From: Rachycentron canadum
Lineage: Eukaryota > Chordata > Actinopteri > Carangiformes > Rachycentridae
Length of the DNA stretch: 64,000 bases
Direction: 5' to 3'
NCBI GenBank assembly: GCA_038496675.1
Contig: CM076652.1
Coordinates: 14,408,561 to 14,472,560 of the forward strand
Positions within the stretch are counted from its first letter, which is position 1; every line of letters begins with the position of its first letter. The translations under genes and the position numbers were made by a program. Shown here piece after piece: positions 1-13,179 of the stretch. A model generated the notes under the pieces. The model saw only the letters and a list, made by a program, of their open reading frames with translations. It did no database searches and was not told the origin of the DNA.

Positions 1-959
1 GTAGAGACTTAGGTCACGAGGATCACTAAACTGAAGCAGTGTTCAAGCAGCAAATGATCCATAAACCCCATTTCTAAGAAACAGAATTTTTTGTATTTTC
101 ACAAAATCATATATTACAGTTTTCCCAAAGACATAACAGGGTCTTTCAGCTAAAACTTCAAATGAGAAATATTAAAGTATCAGTTGTTTGATTCTTAATT
201 TGAGTAGTGAAAAGAGAGGAGTGCAAAAACATATAAACATGTTTATAATGAGTTTTTCTCTACTAAGAGCTATGAGTCATTGATGAATAATAAAAATCAT
301 CTAACTAATCACTTATCAAAAGTTATATTTCTTTAGCTCTAATACTGTTTTCTAGTAATCTACAGGATAGAGCAAATCCATTTTACACAAACAAGATTGT
401 TGATGCATCAAATCACTTCAAAACACGAAATGATTAGTGTAAAATCTAAACTAAACCCTGTGTAAACTTCTCTGTCTCCTTTTTATGAAAAATGTTTTGG
501 TATTGTAAATATAAGTTTTTGTTCCACATAGTTTCAACTACAAAATCCACTTTCTCAAACCTCTTGTCCTTCTGCCTAAAATATGCTAAATATGTTTTCA
601 GTCCCTACCACAGTCTGGTATGGGCAGTGCTAAAGCCTGGTTAGCTTCTTTAGAGTAAACGCTGCAGTTTTGTGTGGACTCACAGTAGTAGGGGATTTCA
701 GAGGCTCCCTGTCTGCCAATTTTACAGCTGGAAGGGCAAAGGCCTTTTGAGCTCCACTGGAAAACTGAGAGACATTCACCGAATGAGAGGGCTGGGCCCA
801 GAGTCCCACAGCTTCGCCCACCTTTTGTCCTGCCTGAAAGGCCTCACTGCCTGAAACGCATCACTTGACGCCCAGTGTTTGCTGTTGGGAAACCTGATTA
901 AAGGAGGCGAGACGTACACATACACAGCCTAAGCCTATCAATGACTCTCACAACCCCCC
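1..959. other. Noncoding, no gene seen
   Basis: AT-rich filler for the first 600 bases, then a more complex part (about 640-900) with only short frames on both strands. I see no repeat family, splice-bounded frame or RNA gene. Confidence 0.5.
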
Positions 960-1250
960 AAGATACTGTATTTGTCCTTGCAGCTTGGGTGCTCAGAGTG
1001 AATGCTGCCGTCCATTGATCTTTGTCTGATAAAGCCGCTGGCGTGGTGTGCATGGTGCCTTATGGGTTTCATTCCACTCAGGCGAGTCCATTTCAGTGAG
1101 CTGTGGTTGAGCTAATGTGGGACACGCTGCGCCAGTCACGGCCTTTGGGATTTGGTCTAAGTGCTGTGCGTTGTGATGCTTTGCTCTGAAATTCTCAAGC
1201 ACCAGCAGCCCTGAAAGTCTTTTACACTTCTTTAACAAGTTTCTCTCAAA
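960..1250. promoter_or_regulatory. Candidate conserved noncoding element
   Basis: A 290-base island of complex, GC-balanced sequence without simple repeats, flanked by AT-rich DNA. It holds a CTGATAAAG GATA-type site near 1026. The 81-codon minus-strand frame across it has no recognisable motif and no splice context, so I treat the island as noncoding. The regulatory role is inferred from texture only. Confidence 0.3.
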
Positions 1251-1429
1251 TATCTAGGTGAGTGAAAACCAGGCTAAAGTCAATAGAGGATTGATTAGAG
1301 GATATAGTATATTTGGCAACAGTTTTATTACTGTTTAAATAATTCACCTCACAATAAATAGCTTTTAAATATCAGTATCGTGCCATTTAAGAATATCTGT
1401 CCATCCACAAGGTACTTGTGTCTCTTTAA

Positions 1430-1790
1430 AAGAATCATCTGATTGCTGAGCAAACACTCCTGTCAAAGACATCTGACAGATGCTTTGAGTTCTATTGGCT
1501 TAGATCCTGCTGCCTGTCACCTTTCACATCTCAATGGGCCCAGAGGTGACCTCTCTGTTGCCTTGGAGCTCCATACGTTATTGGTCCTAACACAATCAAA
1601 TGCACGTTCAGCATTTGGGGGTCGAAGCAGTGGCAGCCACTAAGGTGCCCTCATGCACAGAGAGGGCCAGCTCCTGTGACCTTTAGCACCTGAACCATGA
1701 CCCTCATTTACAAGCAGGTCACCTCTGCAACAACTGCATTTACACAGGGTCAGCTAAGATCTCTGTACACCAAACAGCTCTAAAAAGCAG
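1430..1790. promoter_or_regulatory. Candidate enhancer with nuclear-receptor-like half-sites
   Basis: A complex island with a cluster of AGGTCA-type half-sites: GTCACCT near 1516, the palindrome AGAGGTGACCTCT at 1542-1554, TGACCT at 1677-1682 and AGGTCACCT at 1716-1724. A second perfect palindrome, CATCTGACAGATG at 1470-1482, combines two CATCTG E-boxes around a TGACAG MEIS/TGIF core. Motif positions are seen directly; binding and function are inferred. No coding frame is credible here. Confidence 0.4.
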
Positions 1791-4700
1791 ACAGATCTTA
1801 ATCATATAGTGTTTCCCAAGCGTGGAGACATGACGACACATCAGCAGCTTATAAGAAGGGTCACAGCTGGGCCTGGTGTTGACAGAAATATAACACTGCA
1901 AGTAGAAAGACAGCAGCTTTTAAAAGAAAAAAGAAAAAAAACATACATACATGCTACATTCACAGTCATACACACGGGCCTAAGGTCAATTGTCATTACA
2001 GGTTGTAAAGAGAGTATTGTTCTCAGCCCTATATTTTAGGTCAGATGTATGTACTGTATATAGAAGCTAAACATTGATTCATATATAGGGAAGAATGAAC
2101 AATGTCACCTGTTTATATTACAACATCAAGAGTGAGGCCAGTTTTACATTTCCTCCCATCACACACTTTCTTGAGTTTCAGATTAACCTTCGATTTTAAT
2201 ATAAACAAGTGCAACCTCGGCAAAAACCAAACATCACTGCCACTTAAATTACAATGCTGATCTGCAGAGTATGAACACATTTTGTAAAACAATATGTAAA
2301 TTTTGTTTGGTCAGTAACATGATCTAACCATATTTCAGCCGTGAACCAGAGGCTTTTACTTGGGATGCAGCGAAGTCTGAAATGTGATGGCACAGAGACA
2401 TTCATTGTTGATGACTGGTCTGTCTTGGCATACAGCTGTGCTGAAACAGTACCCTTATTGCTAAGACATCTCAATAAAAGTAAAAAAGGGGTCCTTCAGC
2501 TCTGACCTTCTGGCAGCTCTAAATGGCATAAATAGGAATGACATAATGCACCGTTTTATGGTTAATCAAATTCCCACAGAACAGAGAATCAGGAGAGCAG
2601 CAGTTGACAGATGTAGTTGGATATTGTTCTTTTGTCTCATATTAAGCCAGTGCTGATGAAATTTAAATTCTGTATTTGGGTTACAAACTCTTCGTTATTA
2701 ACACAGCACTGTTGTATTATAGTCATACCTTAAAGCTTCATGAATGAGAATTTATTTCTAGGCTTTGGTAAATCAGTCTGAATAGAGAAGGAATTTCATT
2801 TGATTCATATTCTATTAATACTCCACACACAGAGAGCTTCACCTGTCATCTGCTACTCTCTCATAACACATTTATAGAGAGACAGACAAAAGGGGAGCGA
2901 AAGAAAAGAGGAGGATATGNTCCAAGGGCCGATACAGTTTGGGGAAAAGTAATTTGTTATTGGAGTGATTTTCTGCAACATGGATACAACATATGTCAAA
3001 CAGTCAAGTTTTGAGAAACAAACAGCTGGCTAGTTCAACTGAGAGGAAACTGCCTACTGAGCAAGAATGATCTCTCCCTGAGTGTCATCCGCCAGCAGCA
3101 TGAGGCAGAACCAGCATGTTTGGATTCCTACTGTACAACAAGAATATGGCTCTTCTTGTCAACTTCAAGCTGACAAGTGTAACACTGACACAAATTAATA
3201 CAAAACCTGCACAATTAATTTCATCCTGAGCTCAAGCTTACAAAAAAAAAATCAAATAAATTAACAGGAAGTTTTTATGAATGTGCTGAGAACACTAATA
3301 TATGTGTGCGTGGTGTGTCCTTGTGTGCGTAAGGCAAGTCTGTGGGGGTGCATGTTCTGTTTGTTACTTTTTTTCCATTGCTCAAAAAGAAATGCTAATT
3401 ATTGGGCTTCAGGTAGCGTAAAATGTACAGCTGTGGTGACTGTCAGTGCTCGGTGGACTATTGAGCTGGTGTACAACTTGACAGTGGGTGGTATTTCTCG
3501 CTCTCATCCCAAGAATCACCCAGTGGCGTTACCATCCTCTGCCAACATCAATCAGCAGGGTGCTTTTGAAGCACATGGGAATCAAGCTTTATCTGCTATA
3601 TTACACATATACATGTAATCGCTTTGATTATTTGGAAAATATGAACCTAAAACATGACTATGTTGTACGTGTCCTGAAAAATTAGAATATGCCTCCAGGT
3701 GTTAGGTATTGTTTAGTAGGCAGTTAGAATCGGTTTGATCTTTAACTTCATTAATTCAAACATTGAGGTTGAGCTTTCATGTTCGCATTTTAGATCACCT
3801 CACCTTCACTGGTCATAGCCAGATGGCAGCGACAGTCTATGCACAGCATTTATAAGTCAGGTCTGCTAGCAGCAGCTGTCTGCTACATTCTGCTGCTCTA
3901 TATACCACAAGTCACTGCAAATTCTTAATAAAAATGTTTCTTTACATTTCATAGCGATGTCGAACCAGATTGCTGGCTCTTGGGAACAAACTTTATGGAC
4001 CAGCTTGACTTCAACTTTGATTACTTCATTTCTGAAGAATTCCAGATGTTTGAGACTTCACTCAAGGGGATTGCCAGCACCTGAACTGACAGCATTTAGA
4101 GCCATGAGCTGTCATGCGGTATACACACATAGGGTAACATTAGAAAGTTTGCTTGTAGATATGTAATTTATCAATTAATTGCTGTTTCATAATAACCATT
4201 GCACATTTTTCCAGAGGAAAACAAAGTCTGGCTTCCAGTGGCTAAAGCTTGACGAGGGATTTTATTTAAGTCTTGCATGCTAACCAGCCCCAGCCCCAAC
4301 CTCCTGAAAACACAGCAATGGCTGCTCACAGCAAGACTGGCAAGCAAACAGCTGTTGGCTATGTAGCAATAGCAAAACTTAAAAATAGCCACAGCACTAA
4401 TGGTCCCTGTCCCTGGTGTGGAGTATGCTGCTGTTGATGCACAGAACAATACATGTAGTGCCTATATGAAGTAAAAGTGTGCAGAAAACCCTCAGCCTCA
4501 CTGCCATGTTATGTTCCACTCAACTAAAACAGAGAATATGTTTCTCATTGTGGTCCTGACTCGTAACCATTGTGTCTCAGCTTAACCAGAGGGAAATATA
4601 ACACCTGAAAGGGTTGAGCCAATAAAAAAACCTGGTCTCTAGCGACAGGTTTAAAGCTAATGCAAATCAGAGTAGCCACATGCATCAAGATATACTGTAC

Positions 4701-5870
4701 ATGTTTAATCATTTGACAATATTGACAAGCATAGAAGTATTGTGTTGTGAATGTTGCCATGTGAAATCCATTGCAGACAGTCAGGTAACTTTTTCTTCCA
4801 ACATGAAAACATTTTTTTTTTTTTTAAGTTGGGTATGTTATCTTTCATTAGTTTCCTCTCTGGTTATGAACCTCTAACCAAGCAAAGAGCTAGCTAACCT
4901 GTTCTTTGCTAACAACAGAGACTACAACAACAAAACAAAATCTGATTGGATAACTGTTTTTTGATTTAGCCCCCTCTGTTTGCCAAAACAAGTGCAATGC
5001 AGGGTTGTCATGGGGGTTCTTTCTTTCAAGATGTGCAATGACTAAAGTGAACAATTTCCATCACTGATGTTCACTCTGTGTTTTGAGGATGAGGATAGAT
5101 ATTTGATGCTGTGTGGACACACTGAAGAAAAGCAGTTTCCTTCTCTGCTGAAAACCTCCTTTTTTGATTAAAAAGGACTTCCAACATTACGTAATAAATT
5201 TTAACATAAACCTAACCTGTTTGTGTGCCTTAACCCAATGAGGCCTTAACCATAATATTCTTTCATCATAAGATGATTTTTTTTTTTTTCCTGATTTTTT
5301 GTGATTTTGGAAGGCACAAACTGAACCCTCACATCCTGACAGAACACCTTTTGTTGAAAGTAACCTACTAACTTCCTAACTTTGTGTTCACACTACATGA
5401 CCGTTGCTGAATACTTGTGGATAAAGAGTTGAGTAGGGTTGAAAAGGTCCATCCTGATAGCCAGACCATGAAAATTTTAATGTGCTGTGATGTAAGGAGG
5501 AGTTAGTCTATAGAGCTCCATTAGTGGTCTCAGCCAATAACCATAAATCTACACCAAGAATAGATAACTCTTGATTCCCAACATCAAAATCGAGGACATT
5601 TGACCATCGCATAATGTATCATAAAGACATAATGACTTATAAATGTCTTACATAATGTCTTATAAAGATCATTCTCTGAATGATTTCAACACCATGTCTG
5701 TTACTGTAAAAAGTATCAAGTATGTGTTGCACAATTTTTTATTGTTTGTAAAGTTCATAGACATTCATGCCATTGATCGTGTGAGCTATGCTGACTCACA
5801 CTTGCAGAGTCAAAGTGCACAACAGGGAGATGTTAGAGAAAAAAATAAGCTGAAAAAGGGGAAAATGTAA
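1791..5870. other. AT-rich noncoding stretch
   Basis: About 4 kb with no gene. It contains a single ambiguous base at 2920, short T runs near 4812 and 5277, and an octamer ATGCAAAT at 4660-4667. The AGCTAGCTAACC string near 4889 recurs near 7511 and may be part of an old dispersed repeat. Open frames (longest 113 codons at 3277-3618) show no domain and overlap one another. Confidence 0.5.
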
Positions 5871-6190
5871 AACATAGCATATGTAGTAGAGCGGGCTTGA
5901 AACTCACTTGGTTGATTTTGTTGCCCAAGGGAGAGCTAACACTGAAATGCTCTTTGACCATGAAATGGCCCTACCCGGTAATGGTGGTTAATGGCTGTAT
6001 GGTGCAGTGGTGCCGATGCTAGGCAGGAGGGAGACCTAACAGGGGCATCCTGCTTGCTCCAGTAGGCTCCATCCAATGAATGAGAAGAGGAAGGTTTTGA
6101 TAGTGGTGATATTTTGCCTGAAATTTGACATGTCAATGTGCTGTCGTCAGGAGACTGTGTGTGAGATGGGTAAACTTGGAGCATCATTAA
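5871..6190. promoter_or_regulatory. Weak candidate noncoding element
   Basis: An island of higher complexity between AT-rich flanks, with no repeats. The 83-codon minus-strand frame in it has no recognisable motif. It could equally be an old, unrecognised transposon fragment. Confidence 0.2.
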
Positions 6191-6750
6191 AATGGGTATT
6201 TCTGTTGGGTCTGAAAGTGAGAATAAATTAACAGTACAAATGTAAATTACTGATAACCGTTATGTGTGCAAGATATATTTTATTTCCTGAAGCAGCTGGT
6301 ACACAAAAAATTAATGGTTTGCTAGGTGATATCAGGTGGTAGCAGATCACAGCATTATCATTAAGGTTAAACACCACATTTAGCCATTTTTTTCTATGTT
6401 TATATATGTTATGTTACAGGCTACAACAGCAAACAAAAGTGCCCATGATTGATATCAGTAGATGATAGAGGAATATAAATGTATTATTATTTCTATCACT
6501 TAATTGTCATGTAAAAAACAAAGATACATAAATATGATGTATATTTATGTATTTGTGAGAATTGTTATTATTTATTAAAATATTATTTATTGCAATATTA
6601 TTATTATTATGGATAACCAACACTGACACCAAACGTATGTGTACAAACTGTATGTGACATTATGTTTGACTGAGTTGACCTTTTCAGAATAGAGCATGTA
6701 TTTTACCCTTTGTCCTCTGACTCTGAACTACCATTGATGCAACTCATTAC
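6191..6750. other. AT-rich, TTA-rich stretch
   Basis: Low-complexity AT-rich DNA with imperfect TTA/TATT repeats around 6480-6610. No gene or structured element seen. Confidence 0.5.
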
Positions 6751-7269
6751 TTGTGTCAAGCTATGCTATGACTTGACTTGCTTCTGAAAGACATATTGCC
6801 CTCATCACTGCAAGGTTTCACCAATGTATCCTCCAGCTGAAACCCATAAAGAGCAAAGCCCACGAGCAAGATGTGGGTATCAAGACCTCCGCAAAGCAGT
6901 GGCATATTGTGGGCCAACCATGGCCAGATGAGGTTACCATCTGAAAGCCCTCTGGAGAAATAGCATGTGACAGTGCAGAGGTAATGCATGTATTGAAGCC
7001 AAAAAGTGTCTTTCTTTAAAGGTCATTATTAACAGACAAGACATTACACCACCAGTCCTCAAAAGTAACCTTGTCATTAATAAATTGATGCTGTTGTTTG
7101 TTTTTTTCCATGAACTTTTTAATAGGTTGGAGTGATGAACATAATACAGTCTAGCACTTTCTTTTGAAAACATTATCATTCTGATATTTTTCAGCAATAA
7201 AATTGATAAGTGTATAATAATAATTAAATAATTAATAACTAAATCAAATAATTAAAAACCTGAAATCTG

Positions 7270-7770
7270 CAATAACTGATTTTTGGTTGCTTTGGGGCTA
7301 GAGGAAACAAGCTGTGGACAAAATGCTGACATATTAGTAGACAGTTACTATTTACAATACACATCCATCAGATACAGAGCAACATCAGCATTGATTTGGA
7401 CTTGTGTTTCTGGCTGCCTGATGCTCCTTTTAGCTTCTGTTTACCTCCTATATATTATGCAGGAAATACATATTTAGCTATTAGCTGCTAAATGTTCCAC
7501 TATGCTCACCAGCTAGCTAACCCTTATACTTTTTTGCTTTGTGTGTCTGTCGCTCGATAGCTAGGAAGTGTACAATTTGTTTTTTAGAAAATATCTGCTA
7601 AATCTGCTTATGCAGAAAGTGACATTGAATATTGACCAATAAAACAAAACAATTATCTAAAAGTCACTATAAAGCAAAAATATTATAGCGCTTAGTTGAG
7701 CCCGGGGAAAAAGCAAAGTCTTCATTGTGGGTCCTCCACAATGAACAGCTCCTTTCTTATACAAGTCAGC
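7270..7770. repeat. Possible degraded interspersed repeat
   Basis: The text around 7420-7540 (GCTAAATGTTCCACTATG, then CACCAGCTAGCTAACC) and 7630-7750 (GACCAATAAAACAAAACAATTA, split here by eye; then CCACAATGAACAGCTCC) resembles a dispersed sequence I associate with fish introns. I recall no family name. There are no visible terminal repeats or coding remnant. Confidence 0.25.
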
Positions 7771-8789
7771 CACTGTTAAGATAAAAATATTGATAATACA
7801 GTGTTCTTTTTATTTGTGGTATATTTGTTTGGAGTGATTGGCCAACTGTTTGTTGACATTTAAAATTTAAATATTCAACACACAACTGCATGTCAAAGAG
7901 TTTATTTGCCCAAATAAAGTATAGATAAATACTTTCTTGAATGACTCAATTGAAGTGTCCTCAAATTTGCCCCGAAACATGTATGGATTGGTTGGAATAA
8001 TGCAAATGTTAACATATAGACTTTTACTGACATTTAGTGTTGCTGCAAATGTTAACAAAAGCAATTGAAAAGCATTGAAATACGGTGACAATGGTCATTT
8101 CACCATCTTACAGTGTTGGTCTTGCAGTTCAGTATTTGTCTGACTTGAGTTGCCAGACATGCACATTAACACACATGTACAAGGGCATACAGTATTTTAT
8201 GTGCATAAGTAGACATAGTTCAGTAAAGCAGTATAAGGGCACAGGCATACACATACATTTGTCCTAAATTACAAAGAGATATCTGATTATAGAGCAAATC
8301 CAGTTTTAATCAGATTTTGATGATGAGTCGTAATAAGGACCTGAGTCATCAGCTGCAGCACAGACAGCGAGGAAAGAAGCCGACAATGAGGGTTAAGCTG
8401 CAAACCTCTTCTGACAAACCTTGTCTGAAAAAGCTTTAGTGGACACAATGACAAGTGAAGTATGGGGTCAACTATCAGTCATTCATCAATGAACCATCCT
8501 GTCATCATTTGAATTTTGAGCACTAGGCAAAATTAACCTTCATAACCCCAAGTCGCACAGGACAGCTTGGCAATGCCTAAGACTGACAGGCACGGTATCA
8601 AAGTAACTGTTGGGTGTCACTGTAATAAATGCTTTCAGTCACATAAAGCCAGGGATGAAATGGTACCGGCATGATGATAGGCATTTAAAGAGCTATTGAT
8701 GAAAGTCTTATCCTAGCAGCTTTACACTTAGGCTTTGGCAACTGTATGTAGACTGTATGTAAGTACTGTTTTTTGTGAGAATATTTCAA
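7771..8789. other. Noncoding, no gene seen
   Basis: AT-rich DNA with short local near-repeats such as ACTGTATGTA twice near 8740-8760. Around 8330-8640 the sequence becomes more complex, but I find no clear motif grouping. Confidence 0.45.
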
Positions 8790-9120
8790 AAGTATAACCA
8801 ACATTTATCTCATACACTGTATGTCCTTTGTACTCTAATAGATACTTCTGTCAAGTGAAGCTGCCAAGTGCCATCCTGAAGCTCAAGGTAATTTAGTCTA
8901 ATTGTTATGATCCATATTGGTAAACCCCCCTCTCCCAACATTGAAGCCACACTGTTTTTCTTGGGGTAGGGGGGCTTCTGAGGCCTCTGATGACCTAAAA
9001 GTTCAGTGGCCTTAAGTAAGTCTGAGATAAAGTTACTTCCAGTGGGAACTGGGCAATATCCATTTACCATCATTGCCGTGTGGGAAATTACTGTGGTTGA
9101 CACAAGGAACTGTGACTTCT
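8790..9120. promoter_or_regulatory. Candidate conserved noncoding element
   Basis: A complex island flanked by AT-rich DNA. A 97-codon minus-strand frame runs through it but has no domain-like pattern and no splice sites in register. Regulatory status is inferred from texture only. Confidence 0.25.
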
Positions 9121-9359
9121 AACACTATACAATATTACCAAAGATACATGATCAGCAGGCTCTGAATGTAAATGATAGCTTTATCGTGTTTGCTATCTCT
9201 GTAAAATAATAACAGGAGATAAGTATTACTGTGCTGTAGTATAAAATGGCTGCTCTCCTTTCCTGCATTTAACTGGATTATATTCTCTGTTTGTAAATTA
9301 CTCCCTTTGGTGAGAGAAATTAACCTAGATTTCCATATCAAAGCATTATGAATTGAGCC

Positions 9360-9800
9360 ATTTTCCCTGCCCTCCCGTTCTGGTGAAAAAAAGAGAGTGG
9401 AGGGAGTCTGTAGAAGTAGCCTGCAGTGATATGCAGGCCATACAGGGCTCCTTTCTTACAGGGGCAACACTGCAACAGAGAGAATCAGCAGCTTTCTACT
9501 GAAGCGAAGAATGAGATCACTGGGCTTTTTGTGCAAGGTCAACTTCGAGGCAAGACACATCGTGTTTAAAATTCAGTCCTACCCTCACCGAGCACTTGAA
9601 ACACACTGTGCCAGCCGGGGAACCTGCTTGCCATTATGCAAAGAGGCGGCGGGCTTAAAGTAAATACGTAATCTTAATGAATGCTGAGATCTGTGGAGGT
9701 GGGAGTGAGGGGAGTCCAAGTCAAGTAGAGAAGGGTCAGAAACACAGGGTGAATAATCCTGTGAGTCAACAAGACACAACTGGCTCTCTCTATCCCAATA
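9360..9800. promoter_or_regulatory. Candidate conserved noncoding element
   Basis: GC-balanced, non-repetitive 440-base island between AT-rich flanks. It includes a purine stretch (9387-9410) and a second dense part at 9580-9800. The 74-codon minus-strand frame has no recognisable feature. Nothing coding is credible. Confidence 0.3.
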
Positions 9801-10199
9801 TGTAGCCATGTTTACAGTGAGCAGAATTCAAAAGTTTTCTGATGTTGTTCTACTGCAAAATAAGCAAGAGACCACAGCAATAGTCTCTTTTGTACATTTT
9901 GTACATTTAATATTGTTGAACACTTGGTTTGTTTTATGGAATAAGAACCAATAAAAATAATTCTAATTACCAATGGATATATTTATCATAAATCAACAGA
10001 TGGTAATGGATACTAATAAGGGATGGTAATTAAATTTCTACTAACAATATCATTTTAGTCTCAAACACTATGCTCATTTAAGCTACGAAAGAGCCTGCTT
10101 ACATTTGCTTATTTGTCTTATGCATCGTGACCTATGTCACTGGCCCCAACTTATCTCAGATGCCTAAATTTAAAACAAAAGGACAGCCATTAGATGACA
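9801..10199. other. AT-rich, no gene seen
   Basis: Low-complexity AT-rich sequence with a tandem TTTTGTACA-type duplication near 9889-9904. No other feature. Confidence 0.5.
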
Positions 10200-10850
10200 T
10201 GTCACACAATATAGGGGTCTTGTTCTGGCCCCGTGCCTGCTGGCTGTGTTCTTAACTTTGCCCACTTTGCTCTGCGAGACTGCCAGGACATTGAGCCTGA
10301 CACATCAGAACTGCTGCTCTCTTGGTGCCCTCTTTCATTCGCACCATCACAGAGTCAAAGCCTGCAGAGACGGAGCTGTCCAGAGACTGAGCCCTGCTGG
10401 GTTTGACTGGGCCAAGATCCGATCAAGCCTCGAGGAGAGGGTCATCCTCTTCCCTGACTTCTACTTGCTATGATCTCTGAACCGATTCTAAAAAGGCCTC
10501 TGACTTGATTTGAGCAGACAGTCCCCCTTGAAAGCTGCCTTTGGTTTGGCTTCTGTAGCCTGGAACGGGGAAGAGCAGGGTCAGGCTACACACAGGCAGG
10601 AGAAAGCTCAAGCAAAGGCAGTGTGGGGGGGAAAAAACAGAGCTGATAGCCATGCTCCAGGTGCAGATGGCACACTGTTTTATGTGTGGCCTCAATGGAT
10701 TATGTCAGCCAAGCTACTGGAGGCATATAATATGGAGAGATCACACAAAAACATTGTCAACCAAAATTCAAAGATTCATTAACAAAGGTCATTTCCATGA
10801 CAGCATATGCCTAATAGACGGCAGGGACTCTTGAAGTCACCATGAGGATA
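10200..10850. promoter_or_regulatory. Candidate conserved noncoding element
   Basis: A 650-base complex island. Several short frames overlap on both strands, as expected of GC-balanced noncoding DNA, and none has a motif. The density of non-repetitive sequence compared with its flanks is the only support. Confidence 0.3.
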
Positions 10851-11154
10851 AAAGCAGATTGAATGAGCCTTGAAATTAGGACAGAAATTGTAATTTTAAA
10901 ATATTACAAAAGGTTTGTACAGTAAATTATGCAGCTTATATGGATTTTTGTTGACAGTCTCATTTACATGTGATTCAAGTGATTTACTTTAAATAACACT
11001 TTTGGAAATGAAAATACTTTCTGCAGATCCTCAGATTACTCCAACATATAGGATTTATGATACATGTAAACCTTCTGAACAAATGAAATGAAACAGAGCA
11101 GTTAGCCAAGGGTCCAACTATAAGCTAAGTATCTAAGTAGTAGTAGCTAAGTAA

Positions 11155-11430
11155 TACTCCTATCTGTCCTAGGGGGCACAGCATTTACAGTCAGGACCCC
11201 GTAGCTGTGGAATGACCTGCCTGAGGAAAGCAGGAGGATGGCATGTCAATGACATCTTTTAAATCCCCACTTTTCTTCTACCCTGACTTCGACTCAGTGT
11301 TAAGTTTATTTTATTTGTCTTAGCGCGAATTTCAACTCCCTGTTTTAGAATTTTTGATATCAACTCACGAAAATGTTTTCTTTTTAATCTATTATCTTAG
11401 TATTTGGTACTGTTATTATTATTGTTACTG
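11155..11430 (+). mobile_element. 3' end of an L2/CR1-like LINE (decayed)
   Basis: Reading 11211 onward gives LWNDLPEESR, the typical LWN-LP-E motif near the C-terminus of non-LTR reverse transcriptase proteins of the L2/CR1 group. After a frameshift the next frame reads SMTSFKSPLFFY, matching the usual S-x-x-x-F-K-x-x-L-F end. The following sequence is T-rich and ends in TTATTATTATTG-like repeats near 11410-11425, as in L2-type 3' tails. Only the last part of the element is present, with an in-frame stop and frameshift, so it is a dead 5'-truncated copy on the plus strand. The family name is from memory, not a search. Confidence 0.65.
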
Positions 11431-12219
11431 CAGAGTGTGATGATATGATCAACACAGACACTGCCACTAAGGAGCTGGGGGCTGCAGCAGGCCTGAAAAC
11501 TAGTAATGGTCAAAGGTCAGAAAAGGAGAAGCAAAGATCCAAGTTCCATCCTATTGTGTGACATGTTTCCTTCACTTGCTCGCCCCAAAGACTTAGTGTC
11601 AGTGTTAACACTTCAAACACTCAATATCTTCACAAAGCACAAAGGACAAAACTGCTTGCCATCCACATCATTTCTTCCAGGAACAGAGATATGAATCCTT
11701 CCCAAAGGTCACAGCCAGCTGAAGTTTCAATGATTAAGCAAAGCTTTGTTGTTTGACTTTTTTCCTGTAGCAAAATCTACTTTCAGGTGCAAATTGAGTT
11801 TGTTCAATATTACGAAATAAAATTGAATCATATTTTATATGTCAACTTTATATTGTAATGGGTGGGCATTTTTAGTTTGATAACAATTTTATAATTCAAA
11901 GATGGATAAACAAAATCAAATGTCAATGAGGAAAAAAATATTCTGGTAGATGAAAGACGCCATCATCTCCACAGAGATTGGCTTTTTGACCATAGTGCAT
12001 ATCCAAATATATAGTTTTATAGTTGCTTGCGACAAAGAATAAAAATACAGCAGCAATGATTCAAACAGTAATGATGTATAAATATGCAGAGGGCAGTCTG
12101 AGTGGGTGACTATAACACACCTACATATGTTCCTTAAGTTCATTTCTTGGGAACTTTCCTTGTCCTGCCACTCTTGAACTTGTGAACACTGTGCCTGCAA
12201 GCATTTTAGATAGTTTCAC
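11431..12219. other. Noncoding, no gene seen
   Basis: Mixed AT-rich DNA. The first 250 bases are moderately complex. The 94-codon minus-strand frame at 11916-12200 has no recognisable motif. Confidence 0.45.
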
Positions 12220-13020
12220 TGCCACTGCAGCTTCTTCAACAACACACTCATGAAGAAGTCAAAAGACAACAGCACTGTTACCAGACAACTGAGTCCACAC
12301 TCTTCTCTGTTACACATTTATGGACTCATGCACCGGAACACAGACAATGTCGTTGGCTAATCTCACAAGACTGGGATCCAATTTCAACCAGGCACGGGTG
12401 ATTCAAGAATCAATCTGGTTAGCTTCCTGTTTTTAGCCTGCTGATGTTATACTCTGGATATAACTCAAAGGGATCTTCACTCTCCCTGCACCTAAGGTGG
12501 AGATAAAACACCTTATTTTATGGGTCGCTGATTACTCACTGTAGCCTGATGTGTGTGTTGATACCAATCCCAGGGAACACAAAACCTCCATATTTACAGT
12601 ATCCCTCAATTTTGCATCCCCCTACCCCCCCATTCTCCGGCACAACCACCCGTGTAAAAAAAATAAAGAAAAATCTCACAAGTGTGGCAGATAAATATAT
12701 AATTGTTTGTTCAAGTGTGTTTTGCACAGTATGGGACCTACCCATTGCTGCACCAAGTAGAATGCACTGCAGGCAGTCTCTTGAGGGAAGGTCTCATTTT
12801 CTGCCTCCTGTCGTGAAATATTCAGTCCGGCCTGAAATAATATGGGACTCGTTTCAAGGCTTAGCACTTTTCAAATATGCTGGCAATAATGGACAGGGCA
12901 TCAAATAAAGCACAGCCTCTCATAGCAAGGGGAGCAGAGGTTTTGAATCAACAGCCAGGGTTTCCCATAACACCGTAGACAGTTGAAGTGCTGTCTGCAT
13001 GTATAGTGGAGTGATTAGTT
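12220..13020. promoter_or_regulatory. Candidate conserved noncoding element cluster
   Basis: Two dense islands (about 12220-12500 and 12700-13000) separated by a C-rich patch at 12600-12660. The sequence is complex and non-repetitive, with AT-rich flanks. The 119-codon plus-strand frame (12549-12908) is overlapped by equally long minus-strand frames and lacks any domain pattern, so it is not called as a gene. Confidence 0.35.
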
Positions 13021-13179
13021 ATCAGTGGGATGAGCCTATGAATTCTTGCCAATGCTTGAAACCCAAACTGTATGAAGTTTATTTGGTTTTTTGAACATAA
13101 ACGTTACAAATTTATATCACAATATTATTTCTAAATACTGAAGTCATGTAGAGTGCTGAATTATAATTCTATATTTCTC

